From contig JBBSET010000041.1 of assembly GCA_038239485.1 (NCBI GenBank), forward strand, positions 1 to 36,082: a stretch of 36,082 bases of DNA, written 5' to 3'. Every line of letters starts with the position of its first letter. The first letter of the stretch is position 1. A program made the translations under genes and the position numbers. Origin of the DNA: DASQEH01 sp038239485. GTDB lineage: Bacteria > Actinomycetota > Actinomycetes > Propionibacteriales > Nocardioidaceae. Below are positions 5,163 through 13,890 of the stretch, in pieces. The notes under the pieces were generated by a model that saw only the letters and a program-made list of their open reading frames with translations, made no database searches and was not told where the DNA came from.

Positions 5163-6467
5163 TCAGCGGCGAATGACGTTCTCGCAGGCGATGAACCGGT
5201 CCGCCGGCTCCCGTCGGCCCAGTAGGACCACCCTGTCTTGCCCATCGCTGCAGTTGACGATGTCCTTGACGCCGTCGGCCGGAACAATGATCCGGTCGTT
5301 GCCCCCCAGGGCGAACACTCGGTCCGGACGCTCCGTCAGCGCCAGCACGTCCGCGTGGGCCGTGCCCTTGATGGTGTGAGGTGCGGTGGAGGGTGCTGAG
5401 TGTCGGTGCGGGGCCACCGAGCCGGCGCTATCACCGCGATGAAGCTGGCTGTCGAGGCCGTGGGCGAGGTGGCCGCCGGAGAGGCCGACCCCCAGCAGCG
5501 AGACGAGAACGACCAGCACGGCCGCGTTGCGCGGGCCACCTCGCGGGTAGACCCGCTCCACCAGATCCTGGTGCCACGTGCCAGGGTCGGTGCGCTTCAC
5601 CGCTTCGACGGCGGCCAGCACACCGCAGAGCCGGAACGTGACGTAGCAGCCGACGGCCGCGACCACGGCCGCCCCGAGCGCCTTGGAGATGAGGCCGAGC
5701 GCCCCCTCGAACCCGAACCGGTGCAGCATGATGTGGTAAGCCTCGGGGAGGCTGCGCCCGTCGGCCCGATGGCGGAGCAGCAGGACCTCGTGTCCGTACG
5801 CCCCGTGCGTCAACAGGTAGCAGGACCACAAGGTCGCGCCGAGGGCGACGGCGACGACGCCTGCCCACCACAGCGTGGGTAGGTCACGCTGGCGGTTGCC
5901 GGAGACGAGGGCCGCGATCGCGACCAGCGCCGCCCCGAACGCGACGCCTCGTACAGTGTTGACGATCGCCTCTGAGTACACGGCGAACAACACAGCGGCG
6001 GCCGTGGCCGCGATCAGCGGCGCCACCAAGAACCAGAAGACCTGCGGCGACTCGTCCAGGTCTGTCCGCGACGGGAACCGCCGCCCCGGCCAGAACGAGC
6101 GCCGACCCACATAGGCGGCGATGACGGCGTGCGTCGCGTTGTACGCCGGCGGCTCGACCCGCGTCACGTCCGTGGTGGTGATCTCGGCGGTCGCGGTCGT
6201 CGACCCCCTGACCCGCTCGGCGTGGCCGGTGGCACCAGGCCCGATCGGGGCGGATCCGATCACGTCGGACTGCTTCACGGCGGACGGGATCACGGCGGTC
6301 TGGATCGGGGCGGTCCGATTCGGGGCGGTGTCGACTGACGCGGCCTCGACCGGGGCACCCCTGTGCCAATGCACGACGGCGGCCAACATCAGCGCCATGC
6401 CGAGGATGAGCACGGCCACCGCGAGGCTGCCCGAGGGACTCTCGAGAAGCGTCCGCAGCCCGGTCAC
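5163..6467 (-). CDS. Multi-pass membrane protein with pentad repeats and RTX-like tail, 434 aa
   Basis: GTG start at 6467, with GAGGGGG four bases upstream. Residues 12-33 form a first membrane helix. Residues 38-77 are eight pentads of the form A-(P/V)-x-x-(T/S). Further membrane helices lie at roughly 147-168, 172-190, 198-218, 255-278 and 317-335. The last 69 residues (366-434) carry IKGTAHADVLALTERPDR, GGNDRIIV, VKDIVNCSDGQDRV and a C-E-N-V end, a worn form of the G-T-x-x-A-D...G-x-D-x-I repeats of hemolysin-type calcium-binding proteins, usually extracytoplasmic. Function unknown; convergent to the pilus genes. Confidence 0.75.
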   Translation of the reverse strand: MTGLRTLLESPSGSLAVAVLILGMALMLAAVVHWHRGAPVEAASVDTAPNRTAPIQTAVIPSAVKQSDVIGSAPIGPGATGHAERVRGSTTATAEITTTDVTRVEPPAYNATHAVIAAYVGRRSFWPGRRFPSRTDLDESPQVFWFLVAPLIAATAAAVLFAVYSEAIVNTVRGVAFGAALVAIAALVSGNRQRDLPTLWWAGVVAVALGATLWSCYLLTHGAYGHEVLLLRHRADGRSLPEAYHIMLHRFGFEGALGLISKALGAAVVAAVGCYVTFRLCGVLAAVEAVKRTDPGTWHQDLVERVYPRGGPRNAAVLVVLVSLLGVGLSGGHLAHGLDSQLHRGDSAGSVAPHRHSAPSTAPHTIKGTAHADVLALTERPDRVFALGGNDRIIVPADGVKDIVNCSDGQDRVVLLGRREPADRFIACENVIRR

Positions 6468-6568
6468 CCTGCCCCCTCGCGGCGCGTCGACTGCGCCGGA
6501 GCGACACTCTATAGCCTCGTGAGAAACCCTGGAAGAAGCGTGCGCTCACCCCGGTAGGCGGCAGGGCA

Positions 6569-6624
6569 GTGTTACAGCGCCGCCTCCGTCGAGGGCCGAA
6601 GTGTCACAACGCCTGCGGTAGGCT
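6569..6624 (+). promoter_or_regulatory. paa promoter with paired direct repeats
   Basis: GTGTTACAGCGCC (6569-6581) and GTGTCACAACGCC (6601-6613) are 13-base direct repeats differing at two positions, with starts 32 bases apart (three helical turns). The second abuts a TAGGCT -10-like box (6619-6624) that ends six bases before the paaA ATG. The repeats are good candidates for the binding site of a phenylacetate regulator; no regulator gene lies nearby. Confidence 0.5.
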
Positions 6625-6630
6625 GGCGGT

Positions 6631-7686
6631 ATGGATGGCAACGACGTCGATACGCCGGACGAGATCGCTCCAGACCGAGTCGTCGCGGAGCCGGTCGCGG
6701 TGCCGGCTGCGGATGCTGATAGCGCTTTCCAGGCGATCATCGACAGCGGGGGCCGGATCGAGCCGCGCGACGCGATGCCGAAGGCCTATCGCACCAGCCT
6801 GATCCGGCAGATGGCCCAGCATGCGCACTCCGAGATCATCGGGATGCAACCTGAGGGCAACTGGATAAGCCGGGCGCCCAGCCTTCGTCGCAAGGCGATC
6901 CTGATGGCGAAGGTGCAGGACGAGGCCGGGCACGGCCTGTACCTGTATGCGGCAGCAGAGACACTAGGTGCCGACCGTGCCGAGCTGCTCGATCTGCTCC
7001 ACAGCGGTCGGCAGAAGTACTCCTCGATCTTCAACTACCCGACGTTGACCTGGGCGGACATGGGGGCCATCGGGTGGTTGGTCGACGGCGCGGCGATCGT
7101 CAACCAAGTGCCGCTGTGCCGCTGCTCGTACGGTCCGTATGCACGCGCGATGGTTCGCGTGTGCAAGGAGGAGTCGTTCCACCAGCGGCAGGGCTTCGAG
7201 ATCCTCAACACCCTGTCGCACGGTACGCCGGCCCAGCACGCGATGGCCCAGGACGCCGTGGACCGGTGGTGGTGGCCGAGTCTGATGATGTTCGGCCCGC
7301 CCGACGACGCGTCTCCCAACTCGGCCCAGTCGATGGCCTGGGGCGTCAAGCGCTTCAGCAACGACGACCTGCGGCAGCGCTTCGTCGACATGACAGTGCC
7401 GCAGTCCGAGGCGCTCGGCCTCACCATCCCCGACCCGGACCTTCGCTGGGACGCCGACCGCGGCCACTACGACATCGGCGAGGTCGACTTCACCGAGCTG
7501 TTCGACGTGATCGACGGACAAGGCCCGTGCAACGAGCAGCGGATGCGGCACCGGCGAGGGGCGCACGACGAGGGCGCCTGGGTACGGGACGCGGCGACGG
7601 CCTATGCCGCGAAGCACTGGGCCGGAGTCGACAACGCCGGCACCGCGGGCGCAGCGAAGACCGGCGCCGCCGAGCATGTCGCATGA
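6631..7686 (+). CDS. paaA: Phenylacetyl-CoA epoxidase, catalytic subunit PaaA
   Basis: PaaA is the di-iron oxygenase subunit that converts phenylacetyl-CoA to the ring-1,2-epoxide, with electrons from PaaE. The di-iron motifs are visible: DEAGH (Asp97-His101) and EESFH (Glu180-His184). GMQPEGNW and the YPTLTWADMGAIGW stretch are also typical. At 351 aa it is longer than the well-known enterobacterial form (about 310), with about 45 extra N-terminal and 20 extra Ala-rich C-terminal residues. The ATG has no clear ribosome site but TAGGCT six bases before it, suggesting a leaderless message. First gene of paaABCDE; its stop overlaps paaB. Confidence 0.95.
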   Translation: MDGNDVDTPDEIAPDRVVAEPVAVPAADADSAFQAIIDSGGRIEPRDAMPKAYRTSLIRQMAQHAHSEIIGMQPEGNWISRAPSLRRKAILMAKVQDEAGHGLYLYAAAETLGADRAELLDLLHSGRQKYSSIFNYPTLTWADMGAIGWLVDGAAIVNQVPLCRCSYGPYARAMVRVCKEESFHQRQGFEILNTLSHGTPAQHAMAQDAVDRWWWPSLMMFGPPDDASPNSAQSMAWGVKRFSNDDLRQRFVDMTVPQSEALGLTIPDPDLRWDADRGHYDIGEVDFTELFDVIDGQGPCNEQRMRHRRGAHDEGAWVRDAATAYAAKHWAGVDNAGTAGAAKTGAAEHVA

Positions 7687-7973
7687 GCGGCCGGCCGGAG
7701 TGGCCACTGTGGGAGGTCTTCGTCCGGGCCAAGCGCGGGCTCAGCCATGTGCACGTGGGAAGCCTGCACGCACCGGACGCACCGATGGCCGTCCGCAACG
7801 CCCGTGACCTCTACACCCGCCGGCAGGAGGGCGTATCGATCTGGGTCGTCCGTGCCGACGCTATCGCTGCCAGCAGCCCGGACGAGAAGGACGCGTTCTT
7901 CGACCCGGCCGCCGACAAGATCTACCGTCACCCGACCTTCTACTCCGTCCCCGAAGGAGTCGAGCACCTGTGA
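7683..7973 (+). CDS. paaB: Phenylacetyl-CoA epoxidase subunit PaaB
   Basis: A 96-residue PaaB with the family landmarks WPLWEVFVRAKRGLSHVHVG near the start, then HAPDAPMAVRNARDLYTRR and GVSIWVV. PaaB is the small bridging subunit that joins PaaA-PaaC units into the larger complex and is needed for activity. ATG 7683 overlaps the paaA stop (ATGA), and its own stop overlaps paaC (GTGA), so the three are translationally coupled. Length is normal for the family. Confidence 0.95.
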   Translation: MSGRPEWPLWEVFVRAKRGLSHVHVGSLHAPDAPMAVRNARDLYTRRQEGVSIWVVRADAIAASSPDEKDAFFDPAADKIYRHPTFYSVPEGVEHL

Positions 7974-8764
7974 CACCGCCGGTGTCGGACGCGCTCAGGC
8001 AGACCGCCTTCTCGGCCGCCGACACCTTCACCTACGTTGTCCGGCTGGCCGATGACGCCCTCGTCTACTCCCAGCGCACAGCGGAGTGGATCGCCGCGGC
8101 TCCGCAGCTCGAGGAGGATGTCGCTCTCGCCAACATCGCCTTGGACCTGCTCGGCCAGGCCCGGTCGCTGCTGACGTATGCGGGACAGCTCGAAGGGGCC
8201 GGACGCGACGAGGACGCGCTGGCCTACCAGCGCGACGAACGCGACTTCCTCAACGCCCAGATCGTCGAGCTGCCGATCGGCGACTTCGGCTTCACGATCG
8301 CCCGGATGCTGCTCGTATCGGCCTACCAGTACGCCCTGTACACCGTGCTCCAGGACTCCACCGACGCGATGCTCGCCGGTGTCGCCGCCAAGGCGGTCAA
8401 GGAGGTCGACTATCACCGCGACCACGCCACCCAGTGGACGGTCCGCCTCGGCGACGGTACCGACGAGTCACACCGGAGGATGCAGCAGGGGCTGGTCGAT
8501 CTCTGGCCCTACGTGGGAGAGCTGTTCGAGTCCGACCGGCTCGGGACGGCGCTGGCTGCCGATGGCATCGCCGTCGACCCGGCGACGCTGGAGGAGCCGG
8601 TGCTGGCCTACGTCGAGACCGTCATCGCTGCGGCCACGTTGACGGTTCCCGAGACGACGGTTCGACATACCGGGGGCAGACGTGGTGTTCATACCGAGCA
8701 TTTCGGGTACGTGGTAGCGGAGATGCAGCACATCGCCAGGTCCCACCCAGGAGCACGGTGGTGA
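7970..8764 (+). CDS. paaC: Phenylacetyl-CoA epoxidase structural subunit PaaC
   Basis: PaaC is the inactive ferritin-like partner of PaaA. The product, 264 aa, shows FTYVVRLADDALVYSQRTAEW, then LEEDVALANIALDLLGQARS, a DERDFLNAQ stretch and KEVDYHRDHATQWTVRLGDG, all typical landmarks. GTG at 7970 overlaps the paaB stop, and GAAGGAG (7953-7959) lies ten bases upstream. It forms the core heterodimer with PaaA in the cytoplasm. Its stop overlaps the paaD start. Confidence 0.95.
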   Translation: MTPPVSDALRQTAFSAADTFTYVVRLADDALVYSQRTAEWIAAAPQLEEDVALANIALDLLGQARSLLTYAGQLEGAGRDEDALAYQRDERDFLNAQIVELPIGDFGFTIARMLLVSAYQYALYTVLQDSTDAMLAGVAAKAVKEVDYHRDHATQWTVRLGDGTDESHRRMQQGLVDLWPYVGELFESDRLGTALAADGIAVDPATLEEPVLAYVETVIAAATLTVPETTVRHTGGRRGVHTEHFGYVVAEMQHIARSHPGARW

Positions 8765-9255
8765 CCACGCTCACCGCCGCAGGTGCAGACATCATCCGAG
8801 GCATCGTCGCCGCCGTCCTGGATCCCGAGGTGCCCGTCCTTACGATCGACGACCTGGGAATCCTGCGCGACGTCACCGTCGACGCCGACGGCCACATCGA
8901 TGTGACGATCACGCCGACCTACTCAGGCTGTCCCGCGACGGAGGCGATTACCGCCGACATCACGTCCGCGCTGGCCGAGCACGGACTTCGCGACGTCGGT
9001 GTCCGCCTGGTGCTGTCGCCGGCGTGGACCACGGACTGGATGAGCGACGCGGGCAGGCAGAAGCTGCTCGACTTCGGTATCGCCCCGCCGGCGCCGTCGG
9101 ACGGGCGACCCGTCCTGGTCGCGCTGAGCGTTCGGTGCCCGCAGTGCGGCTCGCCGGATACCCGCGAGCTGAGCCGTTTCGGCTCCACCGCCTGCAAGGC
9201 CCTCTGGGTCTGCTCGTCCTGCAGAGAGCCTTTCGACCACTTCAAGGCAATCTGA
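8761..9255 (+). CDS. paaD: Phenylacetate pathway protein PaaD (MIP18/DUF59 family)
   Basis: PaaD is thought to help mature the iron-sulfur or di-iron centre of the epoxidase. The N-terminal DUF59/MIP18 domain shows DPEVPVLTIDDLGILRDV and the TPTYSGCPA motif with its conserved Cys. The C-terminal zinc-ribbon-like tail carries CPQCGS, a lone Cys and CSSC, ending HFKAI. Two GTG codons are adjacent (8758, 8761); AGGAG at 8749-8753 is seven bases from the second, which also gives the usual stop-start overlap with paaC. Length 164 aa. Confidence 0.93.
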   Translation: MTTLTAAGADIIRGIVAAVLDPEVPVLTIDDLGILRDVTVDADGHIDVTITPTYSGCPATEAITADITSALAEHGLRDVGVRLVLSPAWTTDWMSDAGRQKLLDFGIAPPAPSDGRPVLVALSVRCPQCGSPDTRELSRFGSTACKALWVCSSCREPFDHFKAI

Positions 9256-9256
9256 G

Positions 9257-10336
9257 GTGGCGAGGCGCCGGCACGCGGTCTTCCACGCCCTCACGGTCTC
9301 CAACGTCACGCAGCTGACCGACGACGCCGTCTGCATCAGCTTCGATGTGCCCGCCGACCTCGCCGACGAGTACGACTTCGTCCAGGGCCAGCACCTGACC
9401 ATCCGTACGTCTCTCGCCGGTGACGACGTGCGGCGCAGCTACTCCATCTGCTCGCCGGCCGGGTCGGGACAGCTCAAGATCGGCGTCAAGGTCCTCCCGG
9501 GGGGCCACTTCTCCGGGTTCGCGGTCGGCGGTCTCGCGGTCGGCGACGAGCTGGAGGTGATGACGCCGTCCGGCCACTTCTCCACATCGCTCGACCCTGC
9601 GAACCACAAGCACTACGTCGCCATCGCGGCCGGGAGCGGGATCACACCGATCTACTCCATCGTCGCCAGCGCGCTCGAACAGGAGCCGGACAGCCGCGTC
9701 ACGCTCATCTTCGCCAACCGGACCAGCCGGAGCGTGATGTTCCTGGAGGAGCTCGAGGACCTGAAGGACCGCTACCGGGACCGCTTCCACCTCATCCACG
9801 TGCTCAGCCGCGAGGCGCAGGACGCCGAGCTGCTGTCCGGACGTCTCGACGCCGCGCGCCTGACCAAGATCAACGAGACGCTGGTGCCGATCGAGACCGT
9901 CGACGACTGGTTCCTGTGCGGGCCGTTCGAGATGGTCGTCGAACTGCGTGAGGCGCTGATCGAGCAGGGAGTCCTGACGACCCGCGTGCACACCGAGCTC
10001 TTCCACGTGGCGACCCGCCCCCGCGACCGCGAGGCGTCGATCGCCGACAGCTCAGAAGGGTCTGACGTCACGATCAACCTCGACGGCCGCCGTTCGACCT
10101 TCAGGCTGGCGGGCGACGACGTCCCCGTCCTCGAGGCGGCGCTCAGGGTGCGCGCCGACGCGCCCTTCGCCTGCAGGGGTGGCGTCTGCGGTACCTGCCG
10201 GGCCAAGGTCGTCGAGGGCGAGGTGGTGATGGACACCAACTACGCGCTCGAACCGGAGGAGATCGACGCCGGGTACATCCTCACCTGCCAGAGCCATCCG
10301 GTCAGCGACCGGCTGTCGGTCGACTTCGACGCCTGA
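9257..10336 (+). CDS. paaE: Phenylacetyl-CoA epoxidase reductase PaaE
   Basis: PaaE passes electrons from NAD(P)H to PaaA. The 359-residue product has an FAD-binding domain with RRSYSICSP, an NAD(P)-binding domain with AAGSGITPI and LCGPFEMV, and a C-terminal plant-type 2Fe-2S ferredoxin with Cys306, Cys311, Cys314 and Cys344 in the C-x4-C-x2-C-x29-C pattern. The GTG start follows the paaD stop by one base. It closes the five-gene operon. Downstream pathway genes (paaG, paaZ, paaK and others) are not in the window. Confidence 0.95.
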   Translation: MARRRHAVFHALTVSNVTQLTDDAVCISFDVPADLADEYDFVQGQHLTIRTSLAGDDVRRSYSICSPAGSGQLKIGVKVLPGGHFSGFAVGGLAVGDELEVMTPSGHFSTSLDPANHKHYVAIAAGSGITPIYSIVASALEQEPDSRVTLIFANRTSRSVMFLEELEDLKDRYRDRFHLIHVLSREAQDAELLSGRLDAARLTKINETLVPIETVDDWFLCGPFEMVVELREALIEQGVLTTRVHTELFHVATRPRDREASIADSSEGSDVTINLDGRRSTFRLAGDDVPVLEAALRVRADAPFACRGGVCGTCRAKVVEGEVVMDTNYALEPEEIDAGYILTCQSHPVSDRLSVDFDA

Positions 10337-10372
10337 GCGGCTCTGTCGGCCGGGGGTGCCAGACTGACCCGC

Positions 10373-11158
10373 ATGTCTGTAGATGCCACCGCCGCGACAG
10401 GGACCACGACGACAGACCCGTCTGCTACGCATTCCCCCGAGGTGATCGACATCGAGTTCCGCACCGATGTGGCAGTCGAGCTCGTCCGGTCCTCGGCCAG
10501 TGACTCCGACGTCTTGTTCGCCGCCCGCGTCTCGACCAAGGGCGAGCAGTCCCTCGACGACGTCGGCGCCGACGCGAGCAGGTCGTCCGGGCTGATCAAC
10601 TACCTGATGCGTGACCGCCACGGGTCACCCTTCGAGCACAACTCGATGACCTTCTACGTCTCCGCTCCCATCTTCGTGTTCCGTGAGTTCATGCGGCACC
10701 GGATCGCGTCGTACAACGAGGAGAGCGGCCGCTATCGCGAGCTTCGTCCGGTGTTCTACGTCCCCGGACCTGAGCGCAGGCTGGTGCAGGTCGGCAAACC
10801 CGGGGCGTACGACTTCGTCGAGGGCACCCCCGAGCAGTTCGAGCTGGTGCAGCAGGAGACCGAGAGGGTGTGCCGCGAGGCGTACTCGTCGTACCAGCGG
10901 ATGCTCCATGCCGGCGTGGCACGCGAGGTCGCGCGGATCGTGCTGCCGGTGACCATCTTCTCCACCATGTACGTCACCATGAACGCCCGCTCGTTGATGA
11001 ACTTCCTGTCGTTGCGGACAAAGCGGGACGACTCGGCGTTCAAGTCCTTCCCGCAGCGCGAGATCGAGATGGTCGCCGAGCGGATGGAGACGGAGTGGGC
11101 CGCCCTGATGCCGCTGACCCACGCGGCTTTCGACAAGAACGGCCGGGTCTCTCCCTGA
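10373..11158 (+). CDS. thyX: Flavin-dependent thymidylate synthase ThyX
   Basis: ThyX methylates dUMP to dTMP using methylenetetrahydrofolate, FAD and NADPH. The family signature RHR-x7-S is exact (Arg108-His109-Arg110 to Ser118, in MRHRIASYNEESGRYRE). STKGEQ and the SPFEHNSMTF stretch also match. The product is 261 aa, with a Thr/Ala-rich N-terminal extension of about 20 residues. The ATG has no clear ribosome site; CAGACT lies seven bases before it, consistent with a leaderless message. A 36-base gap separates it from paaE, so it probably begins its own transcript with dapA and rnj downstream. Confidence 0.95.
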   Translation: MSVDATAATGTTTTDPSATHSPEVIDIEFRTDVAVELVRSSASDSDVLFAARVSTKGEQSLDDVGADASRSSGLINYLMRDRHGSPFEHNSMTFYVSAPIFVFREFMRHRIASYNEESGRYRELRPVFYVPGPERRLVQVGKPGAYDFVEGTPEQFELVQQETERVCREAYSSYQRMLHAGVAREVARIVLPVTIFSTMYVTMNARSLMNFLSLRTKRDDSAFKSFPQREIEMVAERMETEWAALMPLTHAAFDKNGRVSP

Positions 11159-11262
11159 TCGCAGGTCCCGTCAGAGACGGCCGAGCCCGCGCCGAACGGC
11201 GGCGCTGACGTCCCGACCTCCCGTGGCTCGGAGTCGCGGCCGGCAATGTCGGGGGCGACCGG

Positions 11263-11268
11263 TAGCCT
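11263..11268 (+). promoter_or_regulatory. TAGCCT box before dapA
   Basis: The box ends six bases before the dapA ATG (11275), the same geometry as before paaA and ftsK. No convincing -35 is seen. It suggests dapA can start its own leaderless transcript as well as being read from thyX. Confidence 0.4.
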
Positions 11269-11274
11269 CCTGGT

Positions 11275-12198
11275 ATGACGTCGACGGCGGCTCCGTTCGG
11301 GCGGGTGCTCACCGCGATGGTGACCCCCTTCGACCGTGAGGGGGCGCTCGACCTCGACGCTGCGGTCGCTCTCGCCACCCACCTGGTCGACAACGGCCAC
11401 GACGGGCTGGTGATCTCCGGTACGACGGGGGAGTCCCCGACGGTCGACCCCGACGAGCAGCGCGACCTGCTGGCGGCGGTCGTCGACGCCGTCGGTCGCC
11501 GGGCGAAGGTGGTGGCAGGAGCCGGTACCAACGACACCGCCCACTCGCTCATGCTCGCCCGCAACGCCGCATCGGTCGGGGCCGACGGGCTGCTCGTGGT
11601 CACGCCGTACTACAGCAAGCCCTCCCAGGAGGCGATCCTGGCCCACTTCCGCGCCGTCGCCGACGCCACCGACCTGCCCATGATGATGTACGACATTCCC
11701 GCCAGGACAGGCGTGAAGCTGAGTGCGGAGACGCTGGCACGGGCGTCGGAGCACGACCGGATCGTGGCGGTCAAGGAGGCCAGCGGCGACCTGTACGCCG
11801 GCAGCTGGCTGTTGCGCGAGACGGGTCTGGTGATCTACAGCGGCGACGACGCGCTCAACCTCGCCTGGCTCACGGTGGGGGCGGTCGGAGTCGTGTCCGT
11901 CGTCGGCCACGTCGCGGGCCAACGCTTCGCCGATATGGTGGCGGCGGTCGACAAGGGCGACCTCGAGGCGGCCCGCGAGATCAACAGCTCGGTGCTGCCG
12001 GCCGTCGACGCGATCATGACCCGTGCCCCTGGAGTGGTGATGGTCAAGGCGGCGCTGGAGATCCTCGGGCTGCTTCCCACCCGGCAGGTCCGGCTTCCTC
12101 ACCTGCCTGCGACGGACGACCAGGTGGCCGCGCTTCGGGGCGCGCTGACGGAGGCGGGCCTGCTGGAGGCTGAGCCGATCGAGGACGATGCCCGGTGA
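11275..12198 (+). CDS. dapA: 4-hydroxy-tetrahydrodipicolinate synthase DapA
   Basis: DapA condenses pyruvate with aspartate semialdehyde in lysine and diaminopimelate synthesis. The 307-residue product shows the (beta/alpha)8 family motifs: GTTGESPT for the substrate site, TPYYSKP, the catalytic Tyr139 in YDIPARTG, and the Schiff-base lysine Lys167 in VAVKEASGD. The C-terminal helices are present. In actinobacteria dapA is often next to rnj, as here, where the stop overlaps the rnj GTG by four bases. Length is normal. Confidence 0.95.
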   Translation: MTSTAAPFGRVLTAMVTPFDREGALDLDAAVALATHLVDNGHDGLVISGTTGESPTVDPDEQRDLLAAVVDAVGRRAKVVAGAGTNDTAHSLMLARNAASVGADGLLVVTPYYSKPSQEAILAHFRAVADATDLPMMMYDIPARTGVKLSAETLARASEHDRIVAVKEASGDLYAGSWLLRETGLVIYSGDDALNLAWLTVGAVGVVSVVGHVAGQRFADMVAAVDKGDLEAAREINSSVLPAVDAIMTRAPGVVMVKAALEILGLLPTRQVRLPHLPATDDQVAALRGALTEAGLLEAEPIEDDAR

Positions 12199-13886
12199 GC
12201 CATCCGCATCCCGAGCTCACGACGCCGGAAGAGCTACCTGCCGATGGTCTTCGTGTCATCCCTCTCGGCGGACTCGGCGAGGTCGGCCGCAACATGGCGG
12301 TGCTCGAGTACCAGGATCGGCTGCTCATCATCGACTGCGGAGTGCTGTTCCCCGACGAGACCCAGCCCGGGGTCGACCTGATCCTGCCCGACTTCGAGCC
12401 CATCCGGAGTCGGCTGGACAAGGTCGAGGCGGTCGTGCTGACGCACGGTCACGAGGACCACATCGGTGCCGTCCCCTACCTGCTGCGCGAGCGCCCCGAC
12501 ATCCCTCTCGTCGGCTCCAAGCTCACCTTGGCCCTGCTCGAGGCCAAGCTCCGCGAGCATCGTCAGACGAGGTCGCCCAAGCACCAGGTACGCGAGGGCG
12601 ACCGGCTGTCGTTCGGGCCGTTCGACCTCGAGTTCGTCGCGGTCAACCATTCGATCCCAGACGCGCTGGCGGTGGCGGTCCGGACCGGCGCCGGAATGCT
12701 GCTCCACACCGGCGACTTCAAGCTCGACCAGCTGCCCCTCGACGGTCGGATCACCGACCTGCGCGCCCTGGCGCGCCTCGGTGAGGAAGGCGTCGACCTG
12801 CTGCTCATCGACTCGACCAACGCCGAGGTACCCGGCTTCACCACCGCCGAGAAGGACATCGCGCCCGTGCTCGAGCGGGTGTTCCACCACAGCCGGCAGC
12901 GGATCATCGTGGCCTGCTTCGCCTCCCACGTCCACCGGGTCCAGCAGGTGATGGACGCCGCGGTGACGCAGGGCCGCAAGGTCGCCTACGTCGGTCGCTC
13001 GATGGTCCGCAACATGGGCATCGCACGCGACCTGGGCTATCTGAGGGTTCCGCCCGACACGCTCGTGGACATGAAGGAGCTCGGCAAGTACGCCGCCGAC
13101 GAGGTCGTGATCATCTCGACCGGGTCCCAGGGCGAGCCGCTCTCGGCGCTGGCCCGGATCGCCCATCGCAACCATGACCGCATCCGGATCGAGCCGGGCG
13201 ACACCGTCGTCCTTGCGTCCAGCCTCATCCCGGGCAATGAGAACTCCGTCTACAAGGTCATCAACGGCCTGACCCGGCTGGGCGCGAACGTCGTACACAA
13301 GGCCAATGCCATGGTCCACGTATCCGGCCACGCCAGCGCCGGTGAGCTGCTCTACTGCTACAACATCTTGAAACCCCGCAACGTCATGCCCGTCCACGGC
13401 GAGGCCCGCCACCTGGTGGCCAACGGCCGGCTCGCCGCCGAGACCGGCGTGCCCCGCGACCGCGTCGTGGTCGCCGAGGACGGGATCGTGGTCGACCTCG
13501 TGGACGGTGTGGCGCGCATCGCCGGCAAGGTCAGCTGCGGCTACGTCTTCGTGGACGGCTCGTCGGTAGGCGACATCACCGAGAGCGACCTGAAGGACCG
13601 CCGCATCCTCGGCGAGGAGGGCTTCATCTCGGTGATGGTCGTGATCGACAGCAACGCCGGCAAGATCATCGCCGGCCCGGAGATCCACGCTCGAGGTTTC
13701 CTCGACGACGAAGGCGTCTTCAAGCAGGTCCGCCCGTTGATCGCCGAGGCCATCACGACCGCGATCAGCGACGGCAACGACAACCCGTACCAGCTGCAGC
13801 AGGTGATCCGCCGCACCACCGGTCGATGGGTCAACCAGGCCTACCGTCGGCGTCCCATGATCATCCCCGTGGTGCTCGAGGCCTGA
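12195..13886 (+). CDS. rnj: Ribonuclease J
   Basis: RNase J is a metallo-beta-lactamase-fold RNase with endo- and 5'-3' exonuclease activity that processes and degrades RNA in the cytoplasm. The zinc motif HGHEDH is at residues 84-89, with further metal or active-site landmarks NHSIPD, HTGDFK, the beta-CASP helix YVGRSM, STGSQGEP, HVSGHAS and MPVHGE. The C-terminal domain follows (SVMVVIDS, then ARGF). 563 aa is the usual length. GTG 12195 overlaps the dapA stop, so the two are coupled. Confidence 0.95.
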   Translation: MSHPHPELTTPEELPADGLRVIPLGGLGEVGRNMAVLEYQDRLLIIDCGVLFPDETQPGVDLILPDFEPIRSRLDKVEAVVLTHGHEDHIGAVPYLLRERPDIPLVGSKLTLALLEAKLREHRQTRSPKHQVREGDRLSFGPFDLEFVAVNHSIPDALAVAVRTGAGMLLHTGDFKLDQLPLDGRITDLRALARLGEEGVDLLLIDSTNAEVPGFTTAEKDIAPVLERVFHHSRQRIIVACFASHVHRVQQVMDAAVTQGRKVAYVGRSMVRNMGIARDLGYLRVPPDTLVDMKELGKYAADEVVIISTGSQGEPLSALARIAHRNHDRIRIEPGDTVVLASSLIPGNENSVYKVINGLTRLGANVVHKANAMVHVSGHASAGELLYCYNILKPRNVMPVHGEARHLVANGRLAAETGVPRDRVVVAEDGIVVDLVDGVARIAGKVSCGYVFVDGSSVGDITESDLKDRRILGEEGFISVMVVIDSNAGKIIAGPEIHARGFLDDEGVFKQVRPLIAEAITTAISDGNDNPYQLQQVIRRTTGRWVNQAYRRRPMIIPVVLEA

Positions 13887-13890
13887 GGCG

